DNA of 64,000 nucleotides, from assembly GCA_022414725.1 (NCBI GenBank), contig CM039462.1, forward strand, positions 80,231,044 to 80,295,043, read 5' to 3'. Below are positions 19,613 through 34,600 of the stretch, piece after piece; position 1 is the first letter of the stretch, and each line of letters opens with the position of its first letter. This stretch comes from Microglena sp. YARC. Taxonomy: Eukaryota; Chlorophyta; Chlorophyceae; Chlamydomonadales; Chlamydomonadaceae. The notes beneath the pieces were generated by a model. The model saw only the letters and a list, made by a program, of their open reading frames with translations. It did no database searches and had not been told where the DNA came from. Position numbers and translations under genes: made by a program.

Positions 19613-22600
19613 GTGAGTGTTGCTGGAGGGGGGTGCATGGGCGTCCGAATTTGGGAATTGGGAAATGGGAATTGTTGAAAATCTGGGATAAGCTGAGGTA
19701 CGGCTTGGTCCGCCAGAGAAGCTGCATGGGCTCTTGGCATTACGCGAGCTGTCGACGGGAACATGCGTGACCGCACTGCGGACTGAGTGCTACACCACGA
19801 TTTGCGTATGATCCCGAGACCAGCCTGGATTTACCGCTGTGATCTAACGAAACCGTCGCCAAATCCAGCTCAGTGAACGGGTATGCATGTGGCAGCCTAG
19901 CTCATAATCTTCCTTGGTACCTTGAATAGTAACTTCGCCACCAAACAGATCAGTGGACTCCACCAAGCTTCTGGCACAAAGAGAGTCGAGAAGGGCACTA
20001 GTATAGTTTACCCATCATCATAACGACCATCTCCTAGTACTACGAATGATGACCGTGGTTACATTATCCTAGTGCCCTCTTCCCAATGTGCCAGCAGCTA
20101 GGTGGGGTTCAATGATCTGTGTGGTTGCTAAGTTATTGTTTGCAGAAAAGGAGAGTGCTGATCATAATGCCGAACTCTGCAGTCAGGATTGTGGTTAAGT
20201 AGTGTGTATCATACCCATGCTTATTCCATCTGCAGACGGTGAACAGCCTGGAGGCTGATTGAGCATGTGACCAAACCAACCTAACAAGCCCCCAACCCAT
20301 GTATACACTATTATTTACTGACTTGGTTCTGCTTTGTTTTAAAAATCCAACTGAGCAGCATATGCAAGAGCCTGGTGCCCATGCACACTGTTTCTTTTTT
20401 AGCACTATGTAGCAGCTTCTAAGCAGCTCCCTTTCCCAGTAGCCAAACGTGAAGCTAGCTGATGCATCTGACTGCTGTCATGGCAGGCATTCTAACGCAG
20501 CTGAAAGCTTTGGTCTTGAACTAGTGGCTGGGTCAGGGAGCTGTGTGCACGCTGTGTAGCCCTCAAAATAATCATTGCCCATGCAATATCTTTGCAGGCA
20601 TATTTGTAGCTACTGTCACTTTCGCAAGATTTCACATTTTGCATGCAAGGATTCAATCAGGTACATGGAACAGCCTGGTGCCGCTGCAGCAGCTGTACCG
20701 CCACGTACAAAGCTGCTGTTGTCGTCCTTGCAAGCCCTCTCTGATACATACCACCTCTCCGACCCATGCAAGGATCTCCTCATCACACCTGCATTGTCCA
20801 TGCAAACTCTCCACACTCCCTTCATTATGCAAACATTCCCCCATGCCCATGCAACAGCTTCACTGCCACATGCAAAGCTGTTGTTGTCGTCCTTGCAAGC
20901 CTTCTCTGATGCATGCAACCTCTTCGATGCATGCCTCGAATCCCCTCATCACACCTGCATTGGCCATGCAAGCTCTCCACACTCCCTTCATCATGCAAAC
21001 ATTCCCTCATGCCCATGCAACGTCTTCACTGCCACATGCTAAGCTGCTGTTGTTGTCCTTGCAAGCTTTATGCACACCCTTCCTGATGCATGCAAGTATC
21101 CCCTCGTGCCCATACAACAGCTTTACGGCTACATGCAACAGCTTTACTGCCACATGCTAACTCACATGCATGCTACACATCCCTCGTTACACCTGCATTG
21201 GCCATGCAAACTCTCCACACTCCCTTCATCAGGGAAGTATCCCCTCATGCCCATGCAACAGCTTTACCGCCACATGCAACAGCTTTATTGCCACTTGCAA
21301 ACTCACATGCATGCCACGAATTCCCTCATTACACCTGCATTGGCCATGCAAACTCTCCACACTCCCTCCGTCATGCAAGCACCTCATGCCCATGCAACAG
21401 CTTAACTGCCACATGCATCAGCTTTACTGCCACATACAAAGCTGCTGTTGTCGTCCTTGCAAGCCCTCTCTGACGCATGCAAGGATCCCCTCATCACACC
21501 TGCATTGGCCATGCAAACTCTCCACACTCCCTCCGTCATGCAAGCATCTCATGCCCATGCAACAGCTTGACTGCCACATGCATCAGCTTTACTGCCACAT
21601 ACAAAGCTGCTGTTGTCGTCCTTGCAAGCCCTCTCTGACGCATGCAAGGATCCCCTCATCACACCTGCATTGGTCATGCAAACTACCCGCACTCCCTCCA
21701 TCATGCAAACATTCCCTAGTGCCCATGCAGCATCTTCACTGCCACATGCTAAGATGCTCTTGTCGTCCTTGCAAGCTCTATGCATACCCTTCCTGATGCA
21801 TGCAAGCATCCCTCATCACACTTGCCCGATTATTTTTTTATTATTAATTCCTTGTACTCCGTTCCCTAACACTTGCGTTACAAGTCAAAGGCAGGGTCAA
21901 AGTCAAAGGCACATGCACAAGCAGCACTGTGGGGGGGCTGGAGCGCAACTGTGCCTTCTTTGATTCTTCTTTTTTTACTTATTGCATGTACTCTGTTAGC
22001 TACCACTTGCGCTAACACTTGCGCTAGAAGGCAAGGCAAATGCAAAGGCACAAGCAGCAATGGGGGGGGTCTAGAGCGCAACTGTGCCTTCTTTGATTCT
22101 TCTTTTTGTATTAATTGCGCGCACCCTGCTCGCTACCTCTTGCGCTAACACTTGCGCTAGAAGGCAAGGCAAAGGCTAAGGCACAAGCAGCACTGTGGGG
22201 GTTCTGGAGCGCACCTGTGCCTTCTTTGATTCTTCTTTTTGTATTAACTGTGCGTACTCCGTTAGCTAACACTTGCGCTTACACTTGCGCTAGAAGGCAA
22301 GGCAAAAATGTAGGCAAAGGCTAAGGTACAGGTGGGGCAAAAATGTAGGCAAAGGCTAAGCAGCACTGTCGGGGGTCTGGAGTGCCCTGGCTTCAAGCTC
22401 CTGGCTTTAAGCGGTGCAGCGAATGCGTTGACCATGCAAACTCTTGACATTCACCATGCAAACATTTGCATTGACCATGCAGACTCTTGCTCTGACCATG
22501 CAAACTCACATCACACCCACATCACACTTGTGTTGAGCATGCAAACTCACATCACACCCGCATCACACTCGCATTGACAATGCAGACTCATGCGTTGACC

Positions 22601-25600
22601 ATGCAAACTCTTGCGTTGAGCATGCAAACTCACATCATACCCGCATCACACTCGCATTAACCATGCAAACTCTTGCGTTGAGCATGCAAACTCACATCAC
22701 ACCCACATCACACTCGCATTGACCATGCAAACTCTTGCGTTGAGCATGCAAACTCACATCACACCCACATCGCACCCGCATGGACCATGCAAACTCTTGC
22801 GTTGAGCATGCAAACTCACATCACACCCGCATCGCACTCGCATTGACCATGCAAACTCATGCGTTGAGCATGCAAACTCACATCACACCCACATCACTCT
22901 CGCATTGACCATGCAAACTCTTGCGTTGAGCATGCAAACTCACATCACACCCGCAGCACACTTGCATTGACCATGCAAACTCTTGTGTTGAGCATGTAAA
23001 CTCACATCACTCCCGCATTGCACTCGCATTGACCATGCAAACTCTTGCGTTGAGCATGCAAACTCTTGCGTTGAGCATGCAAACTCACATCACACCCGCA
23101 TCGCACTCGCATTGACCATGCAAACTCTTGCGTTGAGCTTGCAAACTCACATCACACCCGCATCGCACTCGCATTGACCATGCAAACTCATGCGTTGGGC
23201 ATGCAAACTCACATCACACTCGCACTGACCATGCAAACTCTTGCGTTGAGCATGCAAACTCACATCACACCCGCAGCACACTCGCATTGACCATGCAAAC
23301 TCTTGCGTTGAGCATGTAAACTCACATCACTCCCGCATCGCACTCGCATTGACCATGCAAACTCATGCGTTGAGCATGCAAACTCATGCGTTGAGCATGC
23401 AAACTCACATCACACCCGCATCGCACTCGCATTGACCATGCAAACTCATGCGTTGAGCATGCAAACTCACATCACACCCGCATCGCACTCGCATTGACCA
23501 TGCAAACTCATGCGTTGAGCATGCAAACTCACATCACACCCGCATCACACTTGCATTGACCATGCAAACTCTTGCGTTGAGCATGCAAACTCACTTCACA
23601 CCCACATCACACTTGCAATGACCATGCAAACTCTTGCGTTGAGCATGTAAGCTCACATCACTCCCGCATCACACTCGCATTGACCATGCAATTCTTGCGT
23701 TGAGCATGCAAACTTACATCACACCCACATCACTCTCGCATTGACCATGCAAACTCATGCGTTGAGCATGCAAACTCACATCACACCCGCAGCACACTCG
23801 CATTGACCATGCAAACTCTTGCGTTGAGCATGTAAACTCACATCACTCCCGCATCGCACTCGCATTTACCATGCAAACTCATGCGTTGAGCATGCAAACT
23901 CATGCGTTGAGCATGCAAACTCACATCACACTCGCATCGCACTCGCATTGACCATGCAAACTCATGCGTTGAGCTTGCAAACTCACATCACACCCGCATT
24001 GCGCTCGCACTGACCATGCAAACTCTTGCGTTGAGCATGCAAACTCACATCACACCCGCAGCACACTCGCATTGACCATGCAAACTCTTGCGTTGAGCAT
24101 GTAAACTCACATCACTCCCGCATCACACTCGCCTTGACCATGTAAACTCTTGCGTTGTGCATGCAAACTCTTGCGTTGAGCATGCAAACTCACATCACAC
24201 CCGCATCGCACCCGCATCGACCATGCAAACTCATGCGTTGAGCTTGCAAACTCACATCACACCCGCATTGCACTCGCATTGACCATGCAAACTCATGCGT
24301 TGAGCATGCAAACTCACATCACACCCACATCACACTTGCATTGACCATGCAAACTCTTGCGTTGAGCATGCAAACTCACATCACACCTGCAGCACACTCG
24401 CATTGACCATGCAAACTCTTGCGTTGAGCATGCAAACTCATGCGTTGAGCATGCAAACTCACATCACACCCGCATTGCACCCGCATCGACCATGCAAACT
24501 CATGCGTTGAGCAAGCAAACTCACATCACACCCTCATCACTCTCGCATTGACCATGCAAACTCAAGCGTTGAGCATGCAAACTCACATCACACCCGCAGC
24601 ACACTCGCATTGACCATGAAAACTCTTGCGTTGAGCATGTAAGCTCACATCACTCCCGCATCGCACTCGCATTGACCATGCAAACTCTTGCGTTGCGCAT
24701 GCAAACTCATGCGTTGAGCATGCAAACTCACATCACACCCGCATCGCACTCGCATTGACCATGCAAACTCATGCGTTGAGCTTGCAAACTCACATCACAC
24801 CCGCATTGCACTCGCACTGACCATGCAAACTCTTGCGTTGAGCATGCAAACTCACATCACACCCGCATCACACTTGCATTGACCATGCAAACTCTTGCGT
24901 TGAGCATGGAAACTCACATCACTCCCGCATCACACTCGCATTGACCATGTAAACTCTTGCGTTGTGCATGCAAACTCTTGCGTTGAGCATGCAAACTCAC
25001 ATCACACCCGCATCGCACCCGCATCGACCATGCAAACTCATGCGTTGAGCTTGCAAACTCACATCACCCCCGCATCACTCGCATTGACCATGCAAACTCA
25101 TGCGTTGAGCATGCAAACTCACATCACACCCGCAGCACACTCGCATTGACCATGCAAACTCTTGCGTTGAGCATGTAAGCTCACATCACTCCCGCATCGC
25201 ACTCGCATTGACCATGCAAACTCTTGCGTTGCGCATGCAAAACTCATTGCGTTGAGCATGCAAAACTCACATCACACTCGCATCGCACTCGCATTGACCA
25301 TGCAAACTCATGCGTTGAGCTTGCAAACTCACATCACACCCGCATTGCACTCGCATTGACCATGCAAACTCTTGCGTTGAGCATGCAAACTCACATCACA
25401 CCCGCATCACACTTGCATTGACCATGCAAACTCGTGCGTTGAGCATGTAAACTCACATCACTCCCGCATCACACTCGCATTGACCATGCAAACTCTTGCG
25501 TTGAGCATGTAAACTCACATCACTCCCGCATCGCACTCGCATTGACCATGCAAACTCATGCGTTGAGCATGCAAACTCACATCACACCCGCATCGCACTC

Positions 25601-28600
25601 GCATTGACCATGCAAACTCATGCCTTGAGCATGCAAACTCTCATCACACCCGCATCACACTTGCATTGACCATGCAAACTCTTGCGTTGAGCATGCAAAC
25701 TCACATCACACCCGCATCACACTCGCATTGACCATGCAAACTCTTGCGTTGAGCATGTGAACACACATCACACCCACATCACACTCGCATTGACCATGCA
25801 AACTCTTGCGTTGAGCATGCAAACTCACATCACACCCGCAGCACACTCGCATTGACCATGCAAACTCTTGCGTTGAGCATGTAAACTCACATCACTCCCG
25901 CATCGCACTCGCATTGACCATGCAAACTCATGCATTGAGCATGCAAACTCATGCGTTGAGCATGCAAACTCACATCACACCCGCATTGCACCCGCATCGA
26001 CCATGCAAACTCATGCGTTGAGCATGCAAACTCACATCACACCCACATCACACTCGCACTGACCATGCAAACTCTTGCGTTGAGCATGCAAACTCACATC
26101 ACACCTGCAGCACACTCGCATTGACCATGCAAACTCTTGCGTTGAGCATGTAAACTCACATCACTCCCGCATCGCACTCGCAATGACCATGCAAACTCAT
26201 GCATTGAGCATGCAAACTCATGCGTTGAGCATGAAAACTCACATCACACCCGCATTGCACCCGCATCGACCATGCAAACTCATGCGTTGAGCTTGCAAAC
26301 TCACATCACACCCACATTGCACTCGCATTGACCATGCAAACTCATGCGTTGTGCATGCAAACTCACATCACACCCACATCACACTCGCACTGACCAAGCA
26401 AACTCTTGCGTTTAGCATGCAAACTCACATCTCACCTGCAGTACACTCGCATTGACCATGCAAACTCTTGCGTTGAGCATGTAAACTCACATCACTCCCG
26501 CATCGCACTCGCATTGACCATGCAAACTCTTGCGTTGAGCATGCAAACTCACATCACACCCGCATCGCGCTCGCATTGACCATGCAAACTCATGCCTTGA
26601 GCATGCAAACTCTCATCACACCCGCATCACACTTGCATTGACCATGCTAACTCTTGCGTTGAGCATGCAAACTCACATCACACCCGCAGCACACTCGCAT
26701 TGACCATGCAAACTCTTGCGTTGAGCATGTGAACACACATCACACCCACATCACACTCGCATTGACCATGCAAACTCTTGCGTGGAGCATGCAAACTCAC
26801 ATCACACCCGCAGCACACTCGCATTGACCATGCAAACTCTTGCGTTGAGCATGTAAACTCACATCACTCCCGCATTGCACTCGCATTGACCATGCAAACT
26901 CTTGCGTTGAGCATGCAAACTCATGCGTTGAGCATGCAAACTCACATCACACCCGCATCACACTCGCATTGACCATGCAAACTCATGCGTTGAGCATGCA
27001 AACTCACATCACACCCACATCACTCGCACTGACCATGCAAACTCTTGCGTTGAGCATGCAAACTCACTTCACACCCGCAGCACACTCGCATTAACCATGC
27101 AAACTCTTGCGTTGAGCATGTAAACTCACATCACTCCCGCATCGCACTCGCATTGACCATGCAAACTCATGCATTGAGCATGCAAACTCATGCGTTGAGC
27201 ATGCAAACTCACATCACACCCGCATCGCACTCGCATTGACCATGCAAACTCATGCGTTGAGCTTGCAAACTCACATCACCCCCGCATTGCACTCGCATTG
27301 ACCATGCAAACTCTTGCGTGGAGCATGCAAACTCACATCACACCCGCAGCACACTCGCATTGACCATGCAAACTCTTGCGCTGAGCATGTAAACTCACAT
27401 CACTCCCGCATCGCACTCGCATTGACCATGCAAACTCTTGCGTTGAGCATGCAAACTCATGCGTTGAGCATGCAAACTCACATCACACCCGCATCGCACT
27501 CGCATTGACCATGCAAACTCATGCGTTGAGCATGCAAACTCACTTCACACCCGCAGCACACTCGCATTAACCATGCAAACTCTTGCGTTGAGCATGTAAA
27601 CTCACATCACTCCCGCATCGCACTCGTATTGACCATGCAAACTCATGCATTGAGCATGCAAACTCATGCGTTGAGCATGCAAACTCACATCACACCCGCA
27701 TCGCACTCGCATTGACCATGCAAACTCATGCGTTGAGTATGCAAACTCACATCACACCCGCATCGCACTCGCATTGACCATGCAAACTATCGGCATTCCT
27801 TTTCTTATCCATGCAACCCGCTCAATGCAACCCGCTCATATTATTTGACAACATTTAAAACCTTTAATTTGTGTGTGCTACTCGTAGCCCATGTGTTTCG
27901 TTATGCACCCTGGCATTTCCTTTCTTATCCATGCACACCCGCTCATGTTCTTGGGCAACATTTAAAACCTTGGATTTGAGTGTGCTACTCGTAGACCAAG
28001 TGTTTCATTATGCACCCTGGCATTCCCTTTCTTATCCATGCACACCCGCTCATGTTCTTGGGCAACATTTAAAACCTTGGATTTGAGTGTGCTACTCGTA
28101 GACCAAGTGTTTCATTATGCACCCTGGCATTCCCTTTCTTATCCATGCACACCCGCTCATGTTCTTGGGCAACATTTGGAACCATTAATGTGTTTGTGCT
28201 ACTCATAGTCCAAGTGCTTCATTGCACACCTTGGCATTCCCATTCTTATCCATGCAAACCCGCTCATATGCTTTAGTAACATTTGGAACCAAACCCGCTC
28301 ATTTGCTTATGTAACATTAGAAACACTGAATTTGGGTGTGCTACTTGCAGTCAAAGTGCTTCATTACACACCTTGGTATATTTGGGAAAGACACAGTTTG
28401 TCGCGTGCTGTTGTGTTTTTGATCATCTTGATGAATTCTGGTCATATTTATGTGCTTATCATGACTGTCTTAGTGTATTTCTTATCATGATCATGTGTTT
28501 TGATCACCATAATGCGTTTCTTATCAACTACCTACATCCCCTACACGCAGTCTGCCGCCAAGAAGCCAGCTGCCACCGTCACATCCCCTAGGACAACTCC

Positions 28601-31600
28601 CAAGTCCGCCGTAGCAGCCAAGCCAGCCACCGCCGCCACATCCGCTCCCAAGTCAGCCGCAGCAGCCAAGCCAGCTGCCAGGTCAGCTCCCAAGGCTGCC
28701 CCAGTTGCGGCCAAGGCCGCCCCTGCTTCCGCCCCTGCAGCTGCCAAGGCACCGGCAGCAGCAGCTGGGGCCAAGCCAACTGCCATGCCTTCGCTTCCAA
28801 CACGGGCTGCAGCAGCAGCGGCAGCTCCAGCAGCAGCTGGGGCCAAGCCAACGGCCATGCCTTCACTCCCACCAAGAACAGCAGCTCCAGCAGCAGCAGC
28901 TGGAACCAAGCCAACTGCCATGCCTTCACTCCCACCACGAACAGCAGCTCCAGCAGCAGCAGCTGGAACCAAGCCAACTGCCATGCCTTCGCTCCCACCA
29001 CGGGTTGCAGCAGCAGCGGCAGCTCCAGCAGCAGCCGGGGCCAAGCCAACGGCCATGCCTCTACTCCCACCACGGGCAGCAGCAGCACCTCCAGCAGCAC
29101 CTCCGGCAGCATCAGCAGCATCAGTTGGGGCCAAGCCAACTGCAATGCCTCAGCTCCCACCTAGGAAGGTTATAGCCAAGAGCAGCGCAACTGCCACCCC
29201 TGCCTCAACACCAGCTGCTGCACCCGCTGCCCTATCTGCCCCTACCCCTGCTCCTACCCCTGCCCCTGCCCCAGCCCCTGCTGCTGCTCCCGCTGCCTCA
29301 ACACCAGCTGCTGCAACCGCTGCACTATCTACCCCTGCCCCCGCTCCTACCCCTGCTGCAGCCCTATCTACAGCTGCCCCTGCCCCCGCTCCTGCCCCTC
29401 CCTCTGCCCCCATCCCTGCCCCAGCCCCTGCTGCTGCTACCCCAACACTCGCCCCTAGGTCTGCCCCAGCACTGGCACCCGCACCAGCACCAGTACCCAC
29501 GCCTGCACCAGGACCCACCCCCGCCCCAGCACCCCACCCCCACACCAGCCCCTGCACCAGCACCCACCCCCACACCCACTCCCACCTCAGCACCCACCCC
29601 TACCTCCACCCCAGCACCCGCAGCAGCCCCTACCTCCACACCAGCCCCCACACCAGCACCTGCACCTGCCGCAGCACCCACCCTCACCCCAGCACCTGCA
29701 GCAGCACTCACTCCCACAGCAGCACCCACCCCAGCACCCACCCCCTCCCCAGCACCCGCAGCAGCACCCACACCCGCTGCAGCACCCACACCCACACCAT
29801 CTCCAACCCCAGCACCCGCAGCAGCACCTACCCCCACACCAGCCCCTGCACCAGCACCCGCACCCGTCGCAGCACCAACCCCAGCACCCGCAGCAGCCCC
29901 AGCACCCACCCCCACCCCAGCACTCGCAGCAGCCCCCACCCCCACACCAACCCCCACACCCGCACCCGCCACAGCACCCACCCCAGCACCCACCCCCACC
30001 CCAGCACCCGCAGCAGCTCCCACCCCCACACCAGCCCCTGCACCAGCACCCACCCCCACACCAGCCCCAATTGTAGCTCCCTCCCTCGCCCCAGCACCCA
30101 CACCCACACCAGCCTCAGCTGTAGCACCCACACCCGCAGCAGCACCCACCCCTACACCAACTCCCGCCCCAGCACCCACCCCCACACCAGCTCCCGTAGC
30201 ATCTTCCACCCCCGCACCAGCCTCAGCCCCCGCACCTGCCCCCACACCCGCCCCAGCGCCCACCCCACACCAGCCTCAGCCCCCGCACCTGCCCCCGCAC
30301 CCGCCCCCTCTCCTACACCTACCTCTGCGGATACCCCTGAGCCCGCCAGCAATGCCGCTGCCCTCAAGCCCGCTTCCCCTGCTCTCTCCGCTACCGCAGC
30401 TGCTTTCACCCCCAAGCCTGTCGCCTCGGGGGAGGTAAGCCCTAAGCTCCCTGACAGCCTGGAGGGGGATGCCAGGGCGGGCCTGAAGCCAAGTGGGGCT
30501 AGCAAGGAAGCCAATAGCGACAGCAAGTCCAAGAGCGAAGTCAAGGGCGGCGAGGCTGTGACGGATAAGGTGTTGGAGGCTGTAGCAGACAAGGTGGAGA
30601 AGGGTGTGGCGGTACAGGTGGAGGAGGGTGTGTCAGTTGAGGATGTTGACGAGGATGCTGAGGATGGGGTGAGTGAGCAGCCCGCGGACGAAAATTCTAT
30701 CATGGCCAAGGACGAGGTTCCAAAGACCGACTATGAGAAGGCAACGGAGAAGAAGCTGGCTGAGGCAACTAAGTTGTGGAAAGCACAGGTGAGTGGGCGT
30801 TAGGGGGGTGAGGGAGTGATGGGGTCAGGGGAGGTGGTGATTGAGCAGCCCGCGGACGAAATTTCTATCATGGCCAAGGACGAGGTTCCAAAGACTGAGT
30901 ATGAGAAGGCAACGGAGAAGAAGCTGGCTGAGGCAAGTAAGTTGTGGAAGGCTCAGGTGAGTGGGCAATGGGGGGGTGGTGGGGTCAGGGGAGGTGGTGG
31001 TTGATTCACATGCTGATGAGGCTGCTACTACGGCCAAGTCGAGTTGGAACGACTGAGTATGAGAAGGCAACGGAGAAGAAGCTGGCCGAGGCAATGAAGT
31101 TGTGGAAGGCTCAGGTGAGTGGGCAATAGGGGGTAAGGGGGGTTGGGGGTTGGGGGTTGGGGGGGGGTCAGGTGAGGTGGTGGTTGATTCACATGCTGAT
31201 GAGGCTGCTACTACGGTCAAGGTCGAGTTTGTGAACGACTGAGTATTAGAAGGCAACGGAGAAGAAGCTGGCTGAGACAACTAAGTTGTGGAAGGCTCAG
31301 GTGAGTGGGCAATGGAGGGGTGAGGGGATTGGGGGGGGGGGTCAGGGGAGGTGGTGGTTGATTCACATGCTGATGAGGCTGCTACTACGGTCAAGGTCGA
31401 GATGTGAACGACTGAGTATGAAAAGGCAACGGAGGATTGTTTTCCCATAATTTATTATTATATTATTCATCGTATTATTTACACAATTTCTTCATCTCCT
31501 ACCTAGCCCATACTGCCATACAACTGAAGTACAAGTTCCTTATTACCAATACTCAGAGTTACACCCACATCCACATCCACACCCACATCCACACCCACCC

Positions 31601-34600
31601 TCATGACATAATAAGCAAGCTGCGCTGAAGGCAAGCAAGCAATGAAGATGATTGAGGAAGGAACTGTGCGGCCTATCATAAATCCTTCATCTCCAACCTA
31701 GCCTATATGTACGGTAGTTGTACAATACATGAATCATACGTTCCTTTTTTTACATAATTAATTTTTTTTAATATATAATGGGATTTTGTTTATATAATTA
31801 ATTCTGATCTCATGTATCCTATTATTGACATAATTCCTTTCCATCTTCAACCTAGCCTGTACAACTGAAGCATACGTTCCTTTTTCACGTAATTCGTTTA
31901 TTGATTTATAATACGCTTTTGTTTACATAATGAATTATTATGAAATTTATCACAGAATTTACTTAAATCCCACTTCTTAAACCTAGCCCGTACAAGTGAA
32001 GCATATGTACCCTTTCTACAATATTAAATTTTAAATGTATAACATGATTTTGTTACATAATTAATTATTATATTATTCAGCCTATTATTTACATAATTCC
32101 ATGACATCGTCAACCTAGCCCCTTCAACTGAAGCGTATGTTCCTTTTTAACCAATACTGGGTGTGACACCAAGACCTGTATCTACACCTTCACCCTAACC
32201 CACATCCACACCCACACCCTAACCCACATCCTAACCCAATCCTAACCCACACCCTAACCCACATCCTAACCCACATCCTAACCCAATCCTAACCCACACC
32301 CTAAGCCACATCCACACCCAATCCTAACCCACACCCTAACCCACACCCACACCCTAACCCATATCCACACCCACACCCTAACCACACCCTAACCCACATC
32401 ACAGAGTAAGCAAGCTGCGTTGAAGGCAGGCAAGCAAGCCATGAAGATGTTGGAGGAGGGAACCGTGCGGCCAAAGATTGTAGCCGAGGTAGGTGCCAGG
32501 CTGTCACTCAGTTTTTTGTTACCAGGGTAATTGAAGGTCGTAGCTGAGGTTAGTGCCAGGCTGTTGCTCAGTGTTTTTGATACCAGGGTAATTCAAGATT
32601 GTAGCTGAGGTAGGTGCCAGGCTGTCACTCAGTGTTTTTGGTGCCAGGGTTATTTTATGGTGTCACCCTGGTGGGTGCCAGGCTGTCACTCAGTTCTTTT
32701 GGTACCAGGGTAATTCAAGATTGAACCCTCCGCAGTGTCTTGACAGGTTCTTTGCCCATGATGTGCGGGATGACCCATACCCCCCTCCCATATCCCCCTC
32801 TCATAACCCCCAAACGATACCCTCCCAATGATACCCCCCCCACCCATAACCCCCCACCCATACAACACCCTGGTCTAACTGTGATCTACTAGGCGCAGGT
32901 CTCCTCCCCTCACCACTCCACCCGTCCCGTCACCACTCTATCCCACCCCTCACCACTCCACCCAACCACTCACCAGTCTGTCCGCTACTCACCAATTCAC
33001 TATGTGCACCGTCACCACTCCATCCCACCCCACACCACTCCACACCAGCATTCACCAATTCACTGTGTGCACCTTCACCAATCCATCCCACCCCACACCA
33101 CTCCACACCAGCACTCATCAATTCACTATGTGCACCGTCACCACTCCATCCCACCCCACACCACTCCACTCCACACCAGCACTCACCAATTCACTATGTG
33201 CACCGTCACCAGTCCATCCCACCCCACACCACTCCACCCCACACCATTCCACCCCACCACTCACCATTCCACCCCACCACTCACCAGTCCATCCCGCTAC
33301 TCACCAATTCACTACGTGCACCGTCACCACTCCATCCCACCCCACCCCACACCACACCACCACTTACTACTCCATCCCTCCATTCACTAATCGACTATGT
33401 GCAGGTCTCCTCCACAGTATCTGACATGTTCTTTGCCCATGAAATGTGGTATGACGCACACACACCCCACCCATACCCTCCCACCCAAATAGCACGCTGA
33501 TCTAACTTTGATGAACTATGTGCAGGTCTCTTCCACAGTGTCTGACATGTTCTTTGCAAATGAGATGTGGGATGAGGCTGCCAGTGCCGTGAAGCAAGCA
33601 ATGAACTCTGCAGAGGAGTGTGGCAACATAGGCCTTGCTATCAAGCTGTCTAACAACTTGGGCGCTGTGTACAAGAGGCAAGACAAGTGAGTGTGGGTTG
33701 GGGGTCAGGTGGGGTTGGTTGGGGGGACAGGTGAGGTGGGGGAAGGGGTGGGTGTTGTGGGGGAGGTGGGGCGCAAAGCGTAGGGTGGAAGAACTTCCAG
33801 AGGAGTGTGGCAACATATGCCTAGCTATCAAGCTGTCTAACAACTTGGGAGCTGTGTACAAGGGGCAGGACAAGTGAGTATGTTTGTTGTGTGAGTGTGG
33901 GTTAAGGGTCAGTTGTTTGAGTGTGGGTTGGGGGGACAAGTGAGCGTGGGAACATAGCCTAGCTATCAAGCTGTATAAACAACTTGGAGCTGTGTACAAG
34001 AGTCAGGACAAGTGAATGTGGGTTGGGGGTCAGATGGGGTGGGGTGGGGTGGGGGGACAAGTGAGTGTGGGTTGGGGGTCTGGTGGGGTGGGGGACAGGT
34101 GGGGTGGATGAGTTTGGGGTAAAGGGTGGCTGAGGGACAGGTGGTTGGGTTGGGTGGACAAGTGAGTGTGGTATGGGGGACAGGGGGTTGGGTTGGGGGT
34201 CAGGTTGTGTGGGTGAGGTGGGTGAAGGGGTGGGTGGGGTGAGGAGGTAGGTTGGGGTAGGGGGACAAGTGAGCGTGGGTTGGGGGTCAGATGGGGTGGG
34301 GTGTAAGGACAGGTAGGGTGGTGTTGGGGGACAAGTGAGTGTGGGTCCAGGCTCCGAAACGAATTGTGGTAAACTTATCACTTATCGGGGCTGTACTTCA
34401 GTAACCTCAAGTCAGGGGCATGATCCCTGATTTCAGACCCAGAGGATATGTGGGTACTTGGTTGTTTTTGTGCAAGGAGTTGCATGAGCACGCCTTGAGC
34501 CTGGCCTGGGCCAACGTGGGCCAGTCCCATCTTTTTACCCAGCTTGCACAAGGCCATGCCCTCTCACCTCCCTCCCCACCCATTACACTGACACATGCAT

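Larger units (their letters stand above)
19613..28550 (+). other. Gene B intron 1, 8.9 kb, mostly tandem repeats
   Basis: From GTGAGT (19613) to 'ctacacgcag' (28550). It is unique sequence to about 20375, then a MITE, roughly 165-bp repeats to 21830, roughly 133-bp repeats to 22400, the 62-bp satellite to 27790, roughly 107-bp repeats to 28390, and a T-rich acceptor region. Phase 0 on both sides supports one intron, although long reads of the transcript would be needed to exclude small exons inside. Confidence 0.7.

Noticed and set aside
20543..21796. 200-residue His/Cys-rich proteins
   Set aside because: Several overlapping frames are equally open and mirror the 165-bp repeat; the region lies in intron 1.
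22430..27790. CRISPR-like array
   Set aside because: The 62-bp units are continuous with no unique spacers, and the genome is eukaryotic.
28541..30263. Ala/Gly/Val-rich proteins on the minus strand
   Set aside because: They are shadows of the Ala/Pro-rich exon 2 of gene B; the plus-strand frame has matching splice phases.
32190..32400. Telomere or interstitial telomere block
   Set aside because: CCCTAACCCACATCC units are irregular, internal to a gene and end at a splice acceptor.
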